Shown one piece after another: positions 28,235-37,882 of a stretch of 60,000 nt of DNA (its first letter is position 1; each line of letters starts with the position of its first letter). Position numbers and translations under genes: made by a program. Under the pieces are notes generated by a model. The model saw only the letters and a list, made by a program, of their open reading frames with translations, was not told the DNA's origin and ran no database searches. This DNA comes from Strigamia acuminata. Its lineage: Eukaryota > Arthropoda > Chilopoda > Geophilomorpha > Linotaeniidae. The DNA lies in contig OX442315.1 in assembly GCA_949358305.1 (NCBI GenBank), forward strand, positions 498,001-558,000. Reading direction: 5' to 3'.

Positions 28235-29656
28235 CTAGTTTCCCAATGCATTAGGTGGTCCACCACGTGGGGCTCCTCGATTTCCTCGGCCTCGGTAATT
28301 TTCAATAAAATTTTTACCTTTATAATTCGGATTTTGTGGATGGCCTTGGTTATTCGGATTCCCCTGTGGTCTTTGTCCTTGTGGTGGATTCCATTGCTGT
28401 TGTGGTGGATTCCACTGCTGTTGTGGATTTTGCTGTTGGAATCCTTGACCTGAATCATTCCACTGATTATTCCAATTACCTCTGTTTTGACCTCTATTGT
28501 CACTCCATCCTCTTCCTTGGTTCCTATTATTGCCATTCCACCATCCACGTTGTTGTCCAGATCGTCCTCTAAAGTTACCTCTATTGTAGAACTGGGCCTG
28601 GTTTGGATGTGGTGTATACCATTGATTTTGATAGAAGACTGGAGTAACCTCTGCATATTGAGCTTCCCCAAACTGCTGCTGTTGTCTTAGCACTTTGACC
28701 TCTGCTAACAACTCGTCTTTGGTTTTATTGACGTCGCTCGGTTCAACTAACAAGCTTGGTTTCACCTCGCCTGTTGTATCAACAGCTTTTTGCAGTAGGG
28801 TTAGTAAAACTTCTGCAGGGTCCTCACTGAATGCATGAGCTTCCAATAATCCAAGTTGAGATGTTAATTGATCCAATGTCTTTGGAAAATTGACTACCAA
28901 TTTATCTCTAGTCACCTTTTTAAGTCCTTGAAACACATGAAATATCTTTTGTTCTTCAGTAAATGCTGGTCTCGCAAAAGAACATTCTTTTAATATTTTC
29001 TGCATATGTTCCAAAGCTGTCCCATCTTTGTGCTGCATTGCCTGTAATTTCGACAAAATTGTTGTTATTTGTCGTCTGAATTTTGCCTTCAACGCATCTT
29101 TCCATTGAATCCATGTTCTAGTCGGATGTTGTGGAAGTTGGTCTAGATACCACGATGATGCGGAGGATTTCAGCACAATTGATAGATGTTTAATTCTCTC
29201 GGTGTCATCGGCTATTGTATCTTCATATCCGATCAGCCATGTGTCAATATTTCCTGTCGCCGGATCAAAGTCAACTGGATTTCTTCTATTAACCACTAAA
29301 TTTTGTAATACCGTCTGTATTGCTACAAGTTCTGGTGAAGCATTTGCCATTTTAATTGGTGATTGTTCTTTATTTATACACAAATATGAAAGTTCTAAAT
29401 TTGGTTGCTCCTCAACGTCTTGGAAAACGTCCTTCTCGTCTGCGTCGTCCTGATCACCCTGTTCTCGTATCAATAATTCTCCTAATTGCTCCACCTCGTG
29501 TGGGAACAATTCAGCTTGAAGATCAGCACTAACAACTCGTATTCGGTGCTGTTGCGGGGTTTCACCTTCCCTTTTTTGAGTTTTAAGTCCCTCTTTGGGT
29601 TTTGGCCCCCTATTTCGCTCAGTCACCTTGTCACTCAATGCTGTCTCTTCTTCCAA
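28235..29656 (-). CDS. Gypsy-A Gag, without zinc knuckle
   Basis: Gag forms the particle. The first ATG in the open frame is at 29350 (MANASPELVA), giving 372 residues. The frame is open further upstream to about 29745 with no ATG, and a divergent but related stretch occurs in gypsy-B, so non-AUG initiation is possible. A capsid-like helical region (WYLDQLPQHPTRTW, DALKAKFRRQ) is followed by a Gly/Arg/Asn/Gln-rich C-terminus with RGR, RGG-like and WNPPQQQ repeats in place of CCHC knuckles. The stop TAG (28235-28237) directly follows the slippery heptamer GGGAAAC that leads into pol. Confidence 0.9.
   Translation of the reverse strand: MEEETALSDKVTERNRGPKPKEGLKTQKREGETPQQHRIRVVSADLQAELFPHEVEQLGELLIREQGDQDDADEKDVFQDVEEQPNLELSYLCINKEQSPIKMANASPELVAIQTVLQNLVVNRRNPVDFDPATGNIDTWLIGYEDTIADDTERIKHLSIVLKSSASSWYLDQLPQHPTRTWIQWKDALKAKFRRQITTILSKLQAMQHKDGTALEHMQKILKECSFARPAFTEEQKIFHVFQGLKKVTRDKLVVNFPKTLDQLTSQLGLLEAHAFSEDPAEVLLTLLQKAVDTTGEVKPSLLVEPSDVNKTKDELLAEVKVLRQQQQFGEAQYAEVTPVFYQNQWYTPHPNQAQFYNRGNFRGRSGQQRGWWNGNNRNQGRGWSDNRGQNRGNWNNQWNDSGQGFQQQNPQQQWNPPQQQWNPPQGQRPQGNPNNQGHPQNPNYKGKNFIENYRGRGNRGAPRGGPPNALGN
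28238..28244 (-). promoter_or_regulatory. -1 ribosomal frameshift heptamer GGGAAAC (gypsy-A)
   Basis: In the gag frame the codons are TTG GGA AAC TAG. The heptamer fits X XXY YYZ, a canonical -1 slippery site. A -1 slip leads straight into the open pol frame. The same heptamer and spacing exist in gypsy-B although the codon before it has changed from TTG to TCG. Confidence 0.85.
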
Positions 29657-29745
29657 CTCTTCTTCTTTCTTACTACCTGAGAGCAGGTAATCCGTTACGT
29701 ATTTTGAAAACGCGTAACGTCTAGAGTCCGCAATGATTTATTAAT

Positions 29746-30576
29746 TGTAGAGAAGACACAATCCTTTGACTCGAAGCACTTTTAATTCACTTTTCCAGTT
29801 ATAAATAACACTATAACTTTTTAGCACACAAAACTCTTTTCACTTTCTGAAAAATAATTCAATAATTAAACACTTCAATTTTTACAGAAATGTTTCAAAA
29901 CACTAGAACAATTCAATAATTAAACAATTCAATTTTCACGGTCATAATTACAAAAATATCCAAAAAAAAAACGATTCATTTTCACGGTCATAATTACTAA
30001 ATTTCATCAAAACTATTCAAGGAAAAATTTCTTATTAATAACACTTTACAAAAATGCTCTGGAAAAAAAACAAATTCATTAATAACTATAAACAATATAT
30101 TCTCTATTATTATCCAATTTTATCTCAACATCACAATTAAATTCCTTATTAACATACAATTTCATCAAATTTTATCAAAATTCAATCAATAATACTATAT
30201 CAATTCAATTCAAAGTCAAATATCACAGTAAATAACACTCAAATGCAAATTTATCCAATTTAAACACTCAAAACTTCTATTCTATTCTATTTTATTTTTT
30301 TAGACTTTGCCAATTTTCAATCTAATTGACCTATTTATTCACTAGCAATGACTCATTCTCACTTTCCTATCAGTTTCACAAATGAATCACTCATATTTAA
30401 ATTAGTTTGGGATTTCTCTAAATTTTATATGATTTTCAAGGCTATTTTTAAGCTAAATTTGCCAATTTTATGTTATTTTAATTCTAATTTCACTCATTTT
30501 GCTCTAAATTTTACGATTTTTGATGATTTAACTCTAATTTTCGGGGTTTTTATTCTAATTTTGGTCTCGGCGAAAG
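29746..30576 (-). other. Gypsy-A leader
   Basis: AT-rich leader between the gag frame and the primer site. No recognised coding or structural feature. Confidence 0.7.
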
Positions 30577-30592
30577 AACCGCACCTCCACCA
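30577..30592 (-). promoter_or_regulatory. Gypsy-A primer-binding site, tRNA-Ala-like
   Basis: The sense strand reads TGGTGGAGGTGCGGTT two bases (AA) after the 5' LTR. Its first 13 bases match the complement of the tRNA-Ala 3' end at all but one position. The tRNA sequence is from memory. Confidence 0.65.
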
Positions 30593-30594
30593 TT

Positions 30595-31167
30595 TGTTAC
30601 GTGGATTCCGGGCCTGATCAGGTTTCCACGCAACTGTGTTTAATTGGGGTTTTAATGAGTGTGAAAAGGAAGGAATGAGATTCATTTATGCTTTAAATTC
30701 AATTCAGATTTATTTGACCGGACAAACAGAGTTTGTTCGATCCCTTTTAAATTCAGTTACATTTATTCTCAAACAGGTCAGAATGTTATTTGGATAAACT
30801 ATCATTTTACATTTATCAAATGTACAACCTTTATTAATTGGGTTATAAAACAACTGTGTGATAATCTAAATGTAATGCAATCAAATTGGTTTTATAGTCA
30901 TCAGCCGCGCTCTTTATTGAGGCGACATCAGACTCTCTAGTTCCTGAAAAGCAAAAGTGATTAGAGAGCTGTCTTAGTGCGGGCTCCTTATTTATAGCAA
31001 ATCTGCCATAAACCCCATAATTGAATTGATCGGTCCATCACATGGCGATGACGGAGTCCAACCGTCAGCGCCATCTGTGGCCGAAATTTAGCAACATTTA
31101 ACCTAATAATGATTCGAATTACGTGCTACGAATCGCGCATCAATTGGCACGGTTCGTACACGTGACA
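30595..31167 (-). repeat. Gypsy-A 5' LTR
   Basis: 573-bp partner of 22699-23271, identical by eye. Contains the sense-strand TATA box and transcription start region. Confidence 0.95.
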
Positions 31168-31171
31168 GTAT

Positions 31172-32189
31172 CGATATTAGAAGCGGAGGAGCCGAACAAA
31201 ACTCCGAAGCATACGACAACCGTCGGCACGAACCCATCGCCCCCGACGACCCAGACGTCCGTAGAGCAAACTCCACGAAAAAACGACGGCGGGACCCCGA
31301 TAACCCCCCGAGTTACGGCGAGTCCTGCAGTCGTCTCCTTCGAAGTGGCCCACCTAATTCGGTTGACGCGACAAGCCGCCCAACTGAAAGTGACGATAGA
31401 CATTCCGGTAGGGACGTCAGTCTGGGAATCGATCACCCTACTCACTGACGCTATCTGTGCAGCACAAGCCCTGACGCCGGTCGCAAGACCAGCAGCAGAG
31501 ACGCCCATGCCCCAGGTAACACCCAGTGACACCGGAGGTTTCGCGCCAGACCCCAACCAAACTCTTCACGAATCCAGAGAGAAAGCCCGCGAAGAAGCCA
31601 GACAAGAGGCGATTAACCGCCAACGAAGACTGAGCGCAGAAAGGCGAGCACTCTGGAAAGAGGAGGAAGAAAGGGAACAACGCGAAAGAAGAACCACTGA
31701 GAGAACGATGAAACTAGTCCAAAAAATGAGAGAGGAACGAGAAGCTAAAATTCGAAAAGAATGGAACGCAACAGTAGAAGGGCGACATCAAGAAGCCCAA
31801 GAGTACGAGGACCAATTTCAGGCACTCGTGGCTCAAAGAAAAGCAGAAAAGTTACAAATGTTGCGAAAAGAAGCCATTCTGCAACATCAGAAATGGGAAG
31901 AACAACATCGCGAGAGGTTGAGAGAAGAAAAAACCAGAAAAGAAAAGGAACAGTTTCGGAGGGAACAAGAAGAGTGGGAGCACGACAGATGGACCGAGGA
32001 GTACAAAGCGAAGAAACAAGCAATAATAGACGAACAAAAAAGATGGGAAGCCGAGAATTGGGAAAAGGAGACGGAAAAGTTCCAGAATGAGTACGAGCAA
32101 GACGTTTCGGAAAAGAAGAAAAGGGAAGAAAACCTAAAAAGGAAACCAGAACCCCCCAGCGGCTCTGATACCGACACAGGAGAAGATAG
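31172..32189 (+). pseudogene. Element Y Gag, third fragment: long charged helix
   Basis: The frame continues from the second fragment past gypsy-A. A Pro/Thr-rich stretch and a short hydrophobic segment (VAHLIRLTRQAAQLKVTIDI) lead into about 190 residues almost free of Gly and Pro and dominated by Glu, Arg, Lys and Gln (EEEEREQRERR, EKEQFRREQEEWEHDRW). This predicts a single long alpha-helix or coiled coil. It ends in an acidic tail where copia-2 inserted (GATAG duplication). No zinc knuckle, protease or other domain is seen. The position after a primer site makes Gag the best guess; it does not resemble the other Gags here. Confidence 0.6.
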
Positions 32190-32608
32190 TCTTGGGATAT
32201 ACGGGTCGGAAATAATGTGAAACCATTTTGAATTGGCTGGCTAAACCACAACGTGCGGCCATCTTGCTTTATTTCCAAAGCAGCATAAAACATGTGATTT
32301 GAAAGCTAAAGTCAGTTCAAATCTCATACATAATAAAATAGGGTTAGAACAAATCAAGATACTTATTATTGATTTGTTTTTTACAATCAAAGTAAATAAA
32401 GTAAATAAACCAGAAAAGACTAAATAATAAAAACCGACTTATGCAATTGATAATTTTATCAATTGCAAACACATCCGCGCACATATCATCTTAATTACAC
32501 AGAAACACATGACCGGCCACAACACACAGGTATGAACTTGGATTTTCACCAAGCGATCAAATCAAAGTTCGAATAGATAAACATTACTAATGGTATGAAA
32601 TACCAACA
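32190..32608 (-). repeat. Copia-2 3' LTR
   Basis: 419 bp. Carries a sense-strand GCAAGATGGCCGC box (32255-32267). Differences from the partner are few (for example near 32246 and 32380). Confidence 0.9.
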
Positions 32609-32658
32609 ATTCCCCCTTTGTTTGTCCATTCGAACATCATCCAGAACACGTTACATAT

Positions 32659-32858
32659 CAACACGGTGTATCAGGGGTGTTCCAAGTCTTGAAGTCAAAA
32701 AGTTTCCTTTCATATCTATATCCCTCCTCCATACACCATTGCACAACTTCATTTCGAATTGTAAGCCTGTCATTCAATGGCGATACATAATGGATATAGG
32801 TTTCACCGGTTCCATTCCCTGTCTTTGCGACAGTTTGAATCCTCTTCCAGTTTTCCAT
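32659..32858 (-). pseudogene. Copia-2: remnant just upstream of the lost RT
   Basis: A short frame overlapping the end of the integrase-like ORF reads ETYIHYVSPLNDRL and WCMEEGYRYERKLFDFKT. It aligns with the copia-3 segment that immediately precedes RT (VYITPLKDKIRSR, WCDEEGYAYDATLFDFKT), then stops. The RT deletion point is thus visible, and one frameshift separates it from the ORF before it. Confidence 0.75.
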
Positions 32859-34815
32859 GTTCAGTGGGAGTAACGTTCGTTGAATTGTTCTCTTTCCTGG
32901 TTCCTGAGAATGTTATGTTCAACTCATCTGATTGGGTTCCACCCAAAATTTCCCTTCCGAACATTTCGGTTTCCACCTTTTCTGGTGTCGCTAGTTCTTT
33001 AATTGTTTCATATCTTTCTATTCCGCTCTCGGGTAATGAAAGCGTTCGTCCCCCTTTATCCAAAGTAGGCATGTCACTTATTGTGTTACCGAAATCCGGT
33101 TTTATCTGGTTCTCGGTGGGTTGGTCTGTTTCATACCAATACACACTTTCATCTATTTGATCTGTTATGGATTGCCTCCACCACCAAATCATGTCCAACT
33201 TTTGTTTAAGTCTAACGTCCAAAGGGTCTGAACAATTTCCTGAACAAACTTCAACCATGCCATTCCCAGCCATGAGACTTAAATGTTGTTCCATCTCAGT
33301 GACCGTCTTTTCTAATGTAGGCTCACTAACTATTAATCGACATTCATCGTCCTTTGTTGCTGATAAAACGACATTCTTGCATTTCTTAAGTCTCTTTTTC
33401 CTTTTCTTCGTCTTGTTACATTCCCCCTCTGTGCCTCTCGTCCCACAATGGTTCACATCAACCAAATTAGTCATTGGACTTGGGGGAATTTGCGATGGCG
33501 AATTAATCTCCTCATTGCTACAATTCTGTTCTCCATTGCTAAAATCAACCTGTGTCGTCAAAGGATCACGTTGGTTTGATTCAATCATCTCCAAATTTTC
33601 CCCCTCATTTTCAGTAATTTCACACTTATTAAAGTCAACTTCTTCACTTAGTGACAATGGGGGATTTTCAAATTTCAACACTTCTTCTTGGTGAGGAGAT
33701 ATTGGCACCTTAACAACCTTTGATGGAAATTCAACTCCTTTACCATGTCCATTCGGGAATTTCAGAGAGGGTTTTACTTCCCCCTCGTGCCAATAATTCC
33801 ACTCATCTATTTTTACTTTATCCGTTTGAAAAACCCTGTTTTTCCTTGGGTCCCAGACCCGATATTTCCTTTGTGAATTTGAATAACCCACTAGAGCACC
33901 CACCCAGGAATGCTTTTTACCATTTGTAACATGAAATATCCTAACTCTGGATCCCACGCATCTAAGATGCCGTACTGATACACATCGGTCATACAATACA
34001 TTATATGGGGTTTTCCAGTCTAAGTTGATTCTGGGGGCTCTATTCCTTAAATAGACCATTGTGTTGGCCAGCTCCAACCACAAATAACTCGGAAATGTAT
34101 TTTCTACAACTAAACTTTCCACCCCGTTTATAATATCCGTATTAGTCCTCTCAGAGATGGAGTCAGCCATTGGGTTATCAGAATTTACACTGTCAATTGC
34201 AATCCCAAAACTCTCCATTACTTCAACCCATGCTGTTAATTCATCTGCGGAAAATTCCATTCCAGGGCCCAAATAAACTTTATTCACGGTTCCTGTCAAG
34301 CATTTGATTTCACTTAACCAATTTTGAAATTCTCTTAAAATGCTGGTTCCCTTTAATGGTTTAAACCATGTGTATTCCGAAAAATCATCGATTATAATGA
34401 CATATTTTTCCCCAGTTGCATGTGGGGCCCTCCAAACACTTAAATGTACAGCTTCTAAAGCTTTCCTGTCATTATCCATTTGCATTGAGGGAATTCTAAC
34501 TTCTGTTTTTCCTATTGTCTTACAACAGGTATGAGGAGCAGTATCTATGTTTACTAATTGAACCCCATAAACGTTTCTAGATCCATTCATAGCATAAATG
34601 CTTTCTTTGTCTAAATACCCCATCCGGGTATGCCACAATGAGAATGGAAGGACCCTGTCCTTGTCAAACTTTTCCTTTTGCTTTGTAACATTTTTAGAAT
34701 TCTTTTTCTGATTTTTACTACCAGAATTCAAGGGATCATTTTGTCTAATTCCTGTTGTCATACTTGACCTTCGGTTTCTCAAACCCCTTTTAGATTTCCC
34801 TGAAATCTGTCTCAA
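32803..34815 (-). CDS. Copia-2 integrase-like protein with a broken catalytic triad
   Basis: The longest frame is 670 codons; the first ATG is at 34761. A degenerate pre-integrase finger (LWHTRMGY, where the second His is Tyr) is followed by a full-length integrase-like core. The first catalytic Asp, expected in HLDVWGP, is Ser (HLSVWRA). The second, expected in TDNGGEF, is replaced (LGPGMEF). The Glu is kept (ISERTN). The fold-flanking motifs remain (IIIDDFSEYTW, LRNRAPRINLDWKTPYNVLYD, GYSNSQRKYRVWDP). A long acidic/polar region follows, with no RT or RNase H. The frame has stayed open despite loss of catalysis, which hints at another role or at very recent decay. Confidence 0.8.
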   Translation of the reverse strand: MRQISGKSKRGLRNRRSSMTTGIRQNDPLNSGSKNQKKNSKNVTKQKEKFDKDRVLPFSLWHTRMGYLDKESIYAMNGSRNVYGVQLVNIDTAPHTCCKTIGKTEVRIPSMQMDNDRKALEAVHLSVWRAPHATGEKYVIIIDDFSEYTWFKPLKGTSILREFQNWLSEIKCLTGTVNKVYLGPGMEFSADELTAWVEVMESFGIAIDSVNSDNPMADSISERTNTDIINGVESLVVENTFPSYLWLELANTMVYLRNRAPRINLDWKTPYNVLYDRCVSVRHLRCVGSRVRIFHVTNGKKHSWVGALVGYSNSQRKYRVWDPRKNRVFQTDKVKIDEWNYWHEGEVKPSLKFPNGHGKGVEFPSKVVKVPISPHQEEVLKFENPPLSLSEEVDFNKCEITENEGENLEMIESNQRDPLTTQVDFSNGEQNCSNEEINSPSQIPPSPMTNLVDVNHCGTRGTEGECNKTKKRKKRLKKCKNVVLSATKDDECRLIVSEPTLEKTVTEMEQHLSLMAGNGMVEVCSGNCSDPLDVRLKQKLDMIWWWRQSITDQIDESVYWYETDQPTENQIKPDFGNTISDMPTLDKGGRTLSLPESGIERYETIKELATPEKVETEMFGREILGGTQSDELNITFSGTRKENNSTNVTPTEHGKLEEDSNCRKDREWNR

Positions 34816-34825
34816 AAGATCATTT

Positions 34826-35740
34826 CTATTTGGATCCCCCTCTCTTTTTATTTCGAACCCGGTTCAAAAATTCCATTTTTGCAGATCTATTTTTATTTCC
34901 ATTGTTTCGACCATTGCCATTAAGGGGGTCACCACCTTTAACTGTGGTTGCACAATCCAATTCTTTATTATTTAAACATCGCTTGTCTAATTCATTCAAT
35001 TTCCTGCTCTGTTCTAATGATGGGGGAATCTTGTGTTCGGTTTTTACAAAAACCCTTTGTTCTTTCTGTCTACCAGAATCTAGGATGTTAATTTGATTAA
35101 CCCTGTCTCCCCCGTTCTTTTTATTCCGAACCCGGTTCGAATATTCCAAGTTACCAATTCTACATTGGTTATTCTCCGTGTTTTCCATGTTGGCATTCGA
35201 GATTTTAGAACAATTCTGTGTGATTTTCGAAACCCCGTTTGAATTAATCACATTAAGACCCTGTCTACAATTGTTTGTGCCCCGCACTTCACTATCCCAA
35301 TGCCCATTCATTTCATTCTTATGCACACGCATCTTGCAAATTACTAAGATTAAATTAGCAATGCCCTTTATCACAGTATCTATGTTGTCTGTTAGTGCGC
35401 TCTTATGTACTAAATGTGTTAGTAACAATACAATTTTATCCAGATCTAAATCAGGATTTAATTCCAAATATTCTCTCTCATTTCCATTGACACCAATTTT
35501 CTTTTTCAATTGTTCATTAAGTGCGTTGTACACAGTTTGTCCGTTAAAGACATTTTGTCCACGCATTCCCATCTTCAATTGTGCCTCGTGTGTGTCGTCC
35601 ATTGTCTGTTTTCTGCAGACATTCCCATTGTCCGTTGAAGACCTTCTTGTTGCACAAACCACTGTGTGCACAAAATTCGCGCCACACAACCACACCAATC
35701 TCACTAATAAATTTAGTGACGGCACAAAACACATTATCAC
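34826..35740 (-). CDS. Copia-2 Gag-position protein, unrecognised
   Basis: The frame has 304 codons; ATG 35734 is the likely start. It begins with a hydrophobic stretch, then a helical region (YNALNEQLKKKIG, LDKIVLLLTHLVHKSAL) and an Asn/Lys/Arg-rich tail in which an NRVRNKK...GG motif occurs twice. No UBN2-type Gag pattern, zinc knuckle or protease is seen. The stop at 34826 slightly overlaps the open reading of the following integrase-like frame, which lies in the +1 register. It may be a shortened or replaced Gag. Function unknown. Confidence 0.6.
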   Translation of the reverse strand: MIMCFVPSLNLLVRLVWLCGANFVHTVVCATRRSSTDNGNVCRKQTMDDTHEAQLKMGMRGQNVFNGQTVYNALNEQLKKKIGVNGNEREYLELNPDLDLDKIVLLLTHLVHKSALTDNIDTVIKGIANLILVICKMRVHKNEMNGHWDSEVRGTNNCRQGLNVINSNGVSKITQNCSKISNANMENTENNQCRIGNLEYSNRVRNKKNGGDRVNQINILDSGRQKEQRVFVKTEHKIPPSLEQSRKLNELDKRCLNNKELDCATTVKGGDPLNGNGRNNGNKNRSAKMEFLNRVRNKKRGGSK

Positions 35741-37440
35741 AAACTAATTTTTCACAAAATAAATCGCCGCACAGAATTTGAAGCACAAATTTAACACTAA
35801 ATGCACTTTTGCAAATTGCAAACCCCCAAAAGGTTAGGCGAAATTATGCACAACTTCCCCAAATTGGTACAGCTCTATAAGAGAGCACAACTACTCGTGT
35901 CTGGTCGCTCTACTAGCTTCCGATCGGCACCACTGAGGCCCGCGGGACGGCTAGTTGGCCACGAACAAGCCCAGATCGAAATGAGACTGCACTAGTCGAA
36001 TGACTAAAGGGTGCAGAATATACTATGGACCCAAAACAAAACCTTAATGAATAATAACAAGCTAATTTCGACCCAGTATACAGTTTAAACGATGTGAAGA
36101 TGTTTTCAATGCTGTCTTCCAGTGTTGAAAAGGCGATCCCACGTCGAAATAAAGCTGTACGTGCACGGAAATGGGCTGACGTGCTTATTTCGCGTGCACT
36201 CGTCCGTGCAAACGCGAAAACTGTCGCTCCAACGGTTCCACACACTTCTGTGGCTTCACGGACTTGCGTCGGGCACTAATCCGTGGTTCTTCACAGTTGA
36301 AGGCGTCGAAAAATGCGTGTATGCACGACCGGTGCAGATACACGGCTTCGCTGCTGTTCACGTTTAGCAAACGCGATCGATCCGACGAAAATCGGCGTCG
36401 TGTCGCAAATCGGCGACGAAAAACCTCTCGAAACTGATCGCTGTCGATGTCCAATCGTATCAAGCGATCCCACGATGCTCGTCCCGTCGTTGGTGAACGT
36501 TTCCCGGACGAAACAGCTTTTCCCAGCTGCTACACGCGAATCTCCGTGGGCGCCGCCATCTTGACTGGTGACGTCATCTCGGAAAACATCGTGGCTCAAA
36601 TCTCGAGTAAAATGGCTTATAATTCCGCCAAAAACAGTTCAATAAATATGACAAGTGTTCTTACGGCCTGCGTGTAGTGTCCTACGCCGATTGAAGTCGT
36701 TTTCCCGACGATTTTGAAGAGATTCGAGCCTCGCTTTTGCCGCAAGTCGATTCGCGTACGTCGCGACTTCGTTCCGCCGAAAATGTCCGCTAATCGTCCC
36801 GAAATATATCTTGCGTTACTTATACGCAGTCCCACGACGTATTCCCGTCGCTGGAACGTTCCTTTTCGGCTGAAAAAGTTGTCAAAACGTTCGCGAAATT
36901 CGTTCGCGATTATTGTCGCCAAAAATACACTTTTCCGACGAAACTCCGGCCCGAAAATCAATCCAAATCGCTTGCTATCGATTCCCTCGGTGTTTATATG
37001 TTCAAACGCCGTAATTCCAACGCTGAAACCACACCAAAATCGTTGAAATCGGTCAAACTTAGCAGCAATCTCAATTCGCGATGGGCGCCGCCATCTTGGA
37101 TTTGCGCGGGGTTGACTCTCGTCGCACGGCCATTTTATCTTGAAATTTGCCGTAAATGATTCGAAAAATAGACATAATAATTCTTACTGTCCTTTTTTAT
37201 GTTTTTCAATCACTTTCCAACGTTGAATTCGCCTCGAAATCCGTTTGCCAATACTCGCCGTCGAGTGGCTTCGCTGCCTAGCGATCGACGGGAATCCACG
37301 TCGCTTGATGCCGTCCGTAGTCGCTCGGCTTGGGCATGCGCGTCAACGAAATTCCCGCACTTTCCGTAACTCGTCAAAACGGTCCAAAAATGATTTCCAA
37401 CGTACCGTAACCTTTACCAAACGTTATGGCGCTCTCGCAA
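35741..37440 (-). other. Copia-2 leader
   Basis: About 1.7 kb without a convincing gene. Sense-strand CAAGATGGCGGC boxes lie at 36552-36563 and 37087-37099. Several short frames here are chance readings. Confidence 0.7.
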
Positions 37441-37456
37441 CCATCCTCTGCTACCA
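37441..37456 (-). promoter_or_regulatory. Copia-2 tRNA-iMet primer-binding site
   Basis: The sense strand reads TGGTAGCAGAGGATGG, two bases (CA) after the 5' LTR. The first 11 bases complement the initiator tRNA-Met 3' end. Confidence 0.8.
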
Positions 37457-37458
37457 TG

Positions 37459-37877
37459 TCTTGGGATATACGGGTCGGAAATAATGTGAAACCATTTTGA
37501 ATTGGCTGGCTAAAACACAACGTGCGGCCATCTTGCTTTATTTCCAAAGCAGCATAAAACATGTGATTTGAAAGCTAAAGTCAGTTCAAATCTCATACAT
37601 AATAAAATAGGGTTAGAACAAATCAAGATACTTATTATTGATTTGTTCTTTACAATCAAAGTAAATAAAGTAAATAAACCAGAAAAGACTAAATAATAAA
37701 AACCGACTTATGCAATTGATAATTTTATCAATTGCAAACACATCCGCGCACATATCATCTTAATTACACAGAAACACATGACCGGCCACAACACACAGGT
37801 ATGAACTTGGATTTTCACCAAGCGATCAAATCAAAGTTCGAATAGATAAACATTACTAATGGTATGAAATACCAACA
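37459..37877 (-). repeat. Copia-2 5' LTR
   Basis: 419-bp partner of 32190-32608, including the same GCAAGATGGCCGC box at about 37524-37536. Confidence 0.9.
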
Positions 37878-37882
37878 GATAG

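Larger units (their letters stand above)
22699..31167 (-). mobile_element. Gypsy-A: apparently intact Ty3/gypsy retrotransposon
   Basis: 573-bp LTRs (22699-23271 and 30595-31167), identical by eye, run TGTTACGTG...CACGTGACA on plus and are flanked by a 4-bp duplication GTAT (22695-22698 and 31168-31171). Minus-strand order is LTR, primer site, AT-rich leader, gag, -1 slippery site, pol with protease-RT-RNase H-integrase, about 1.1 kb of AT-rich 3' sequence, polypurine tract, LTR. No env-like frame follows pol. It is inserted in element Y's gag and is a very recent arrival. Confidence 0.95.
32190..37877 (-). mobile_element. Copia-2: non-autonomous copia-type element without RT
   Basis: 419-bp LTRs (32190-32608 and 37459-37877), nearly identical by eye, are flanked by the perfect duplication GATAG (32185-32189 and 37878-37882). 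An iMet-type primer site (37441-37456) and polypurine tract (32609-32620) are present. The sense-strand LTR runs TGTTGG...CCAAGA, an unusual TG...GA ending. Between them are only two long frames: an unrecognised Gag-position protein and an integrase-like protein. Protease, RT and RNase H are absent, so other elements must supply them. Confidence 0.9.

Noticed and set aside
31745-32293. Minus frames opposite the element Y Gag
   Set aside because: Leu/Phe-rich readings are the antisense of a Glu/Lys-rich helix.
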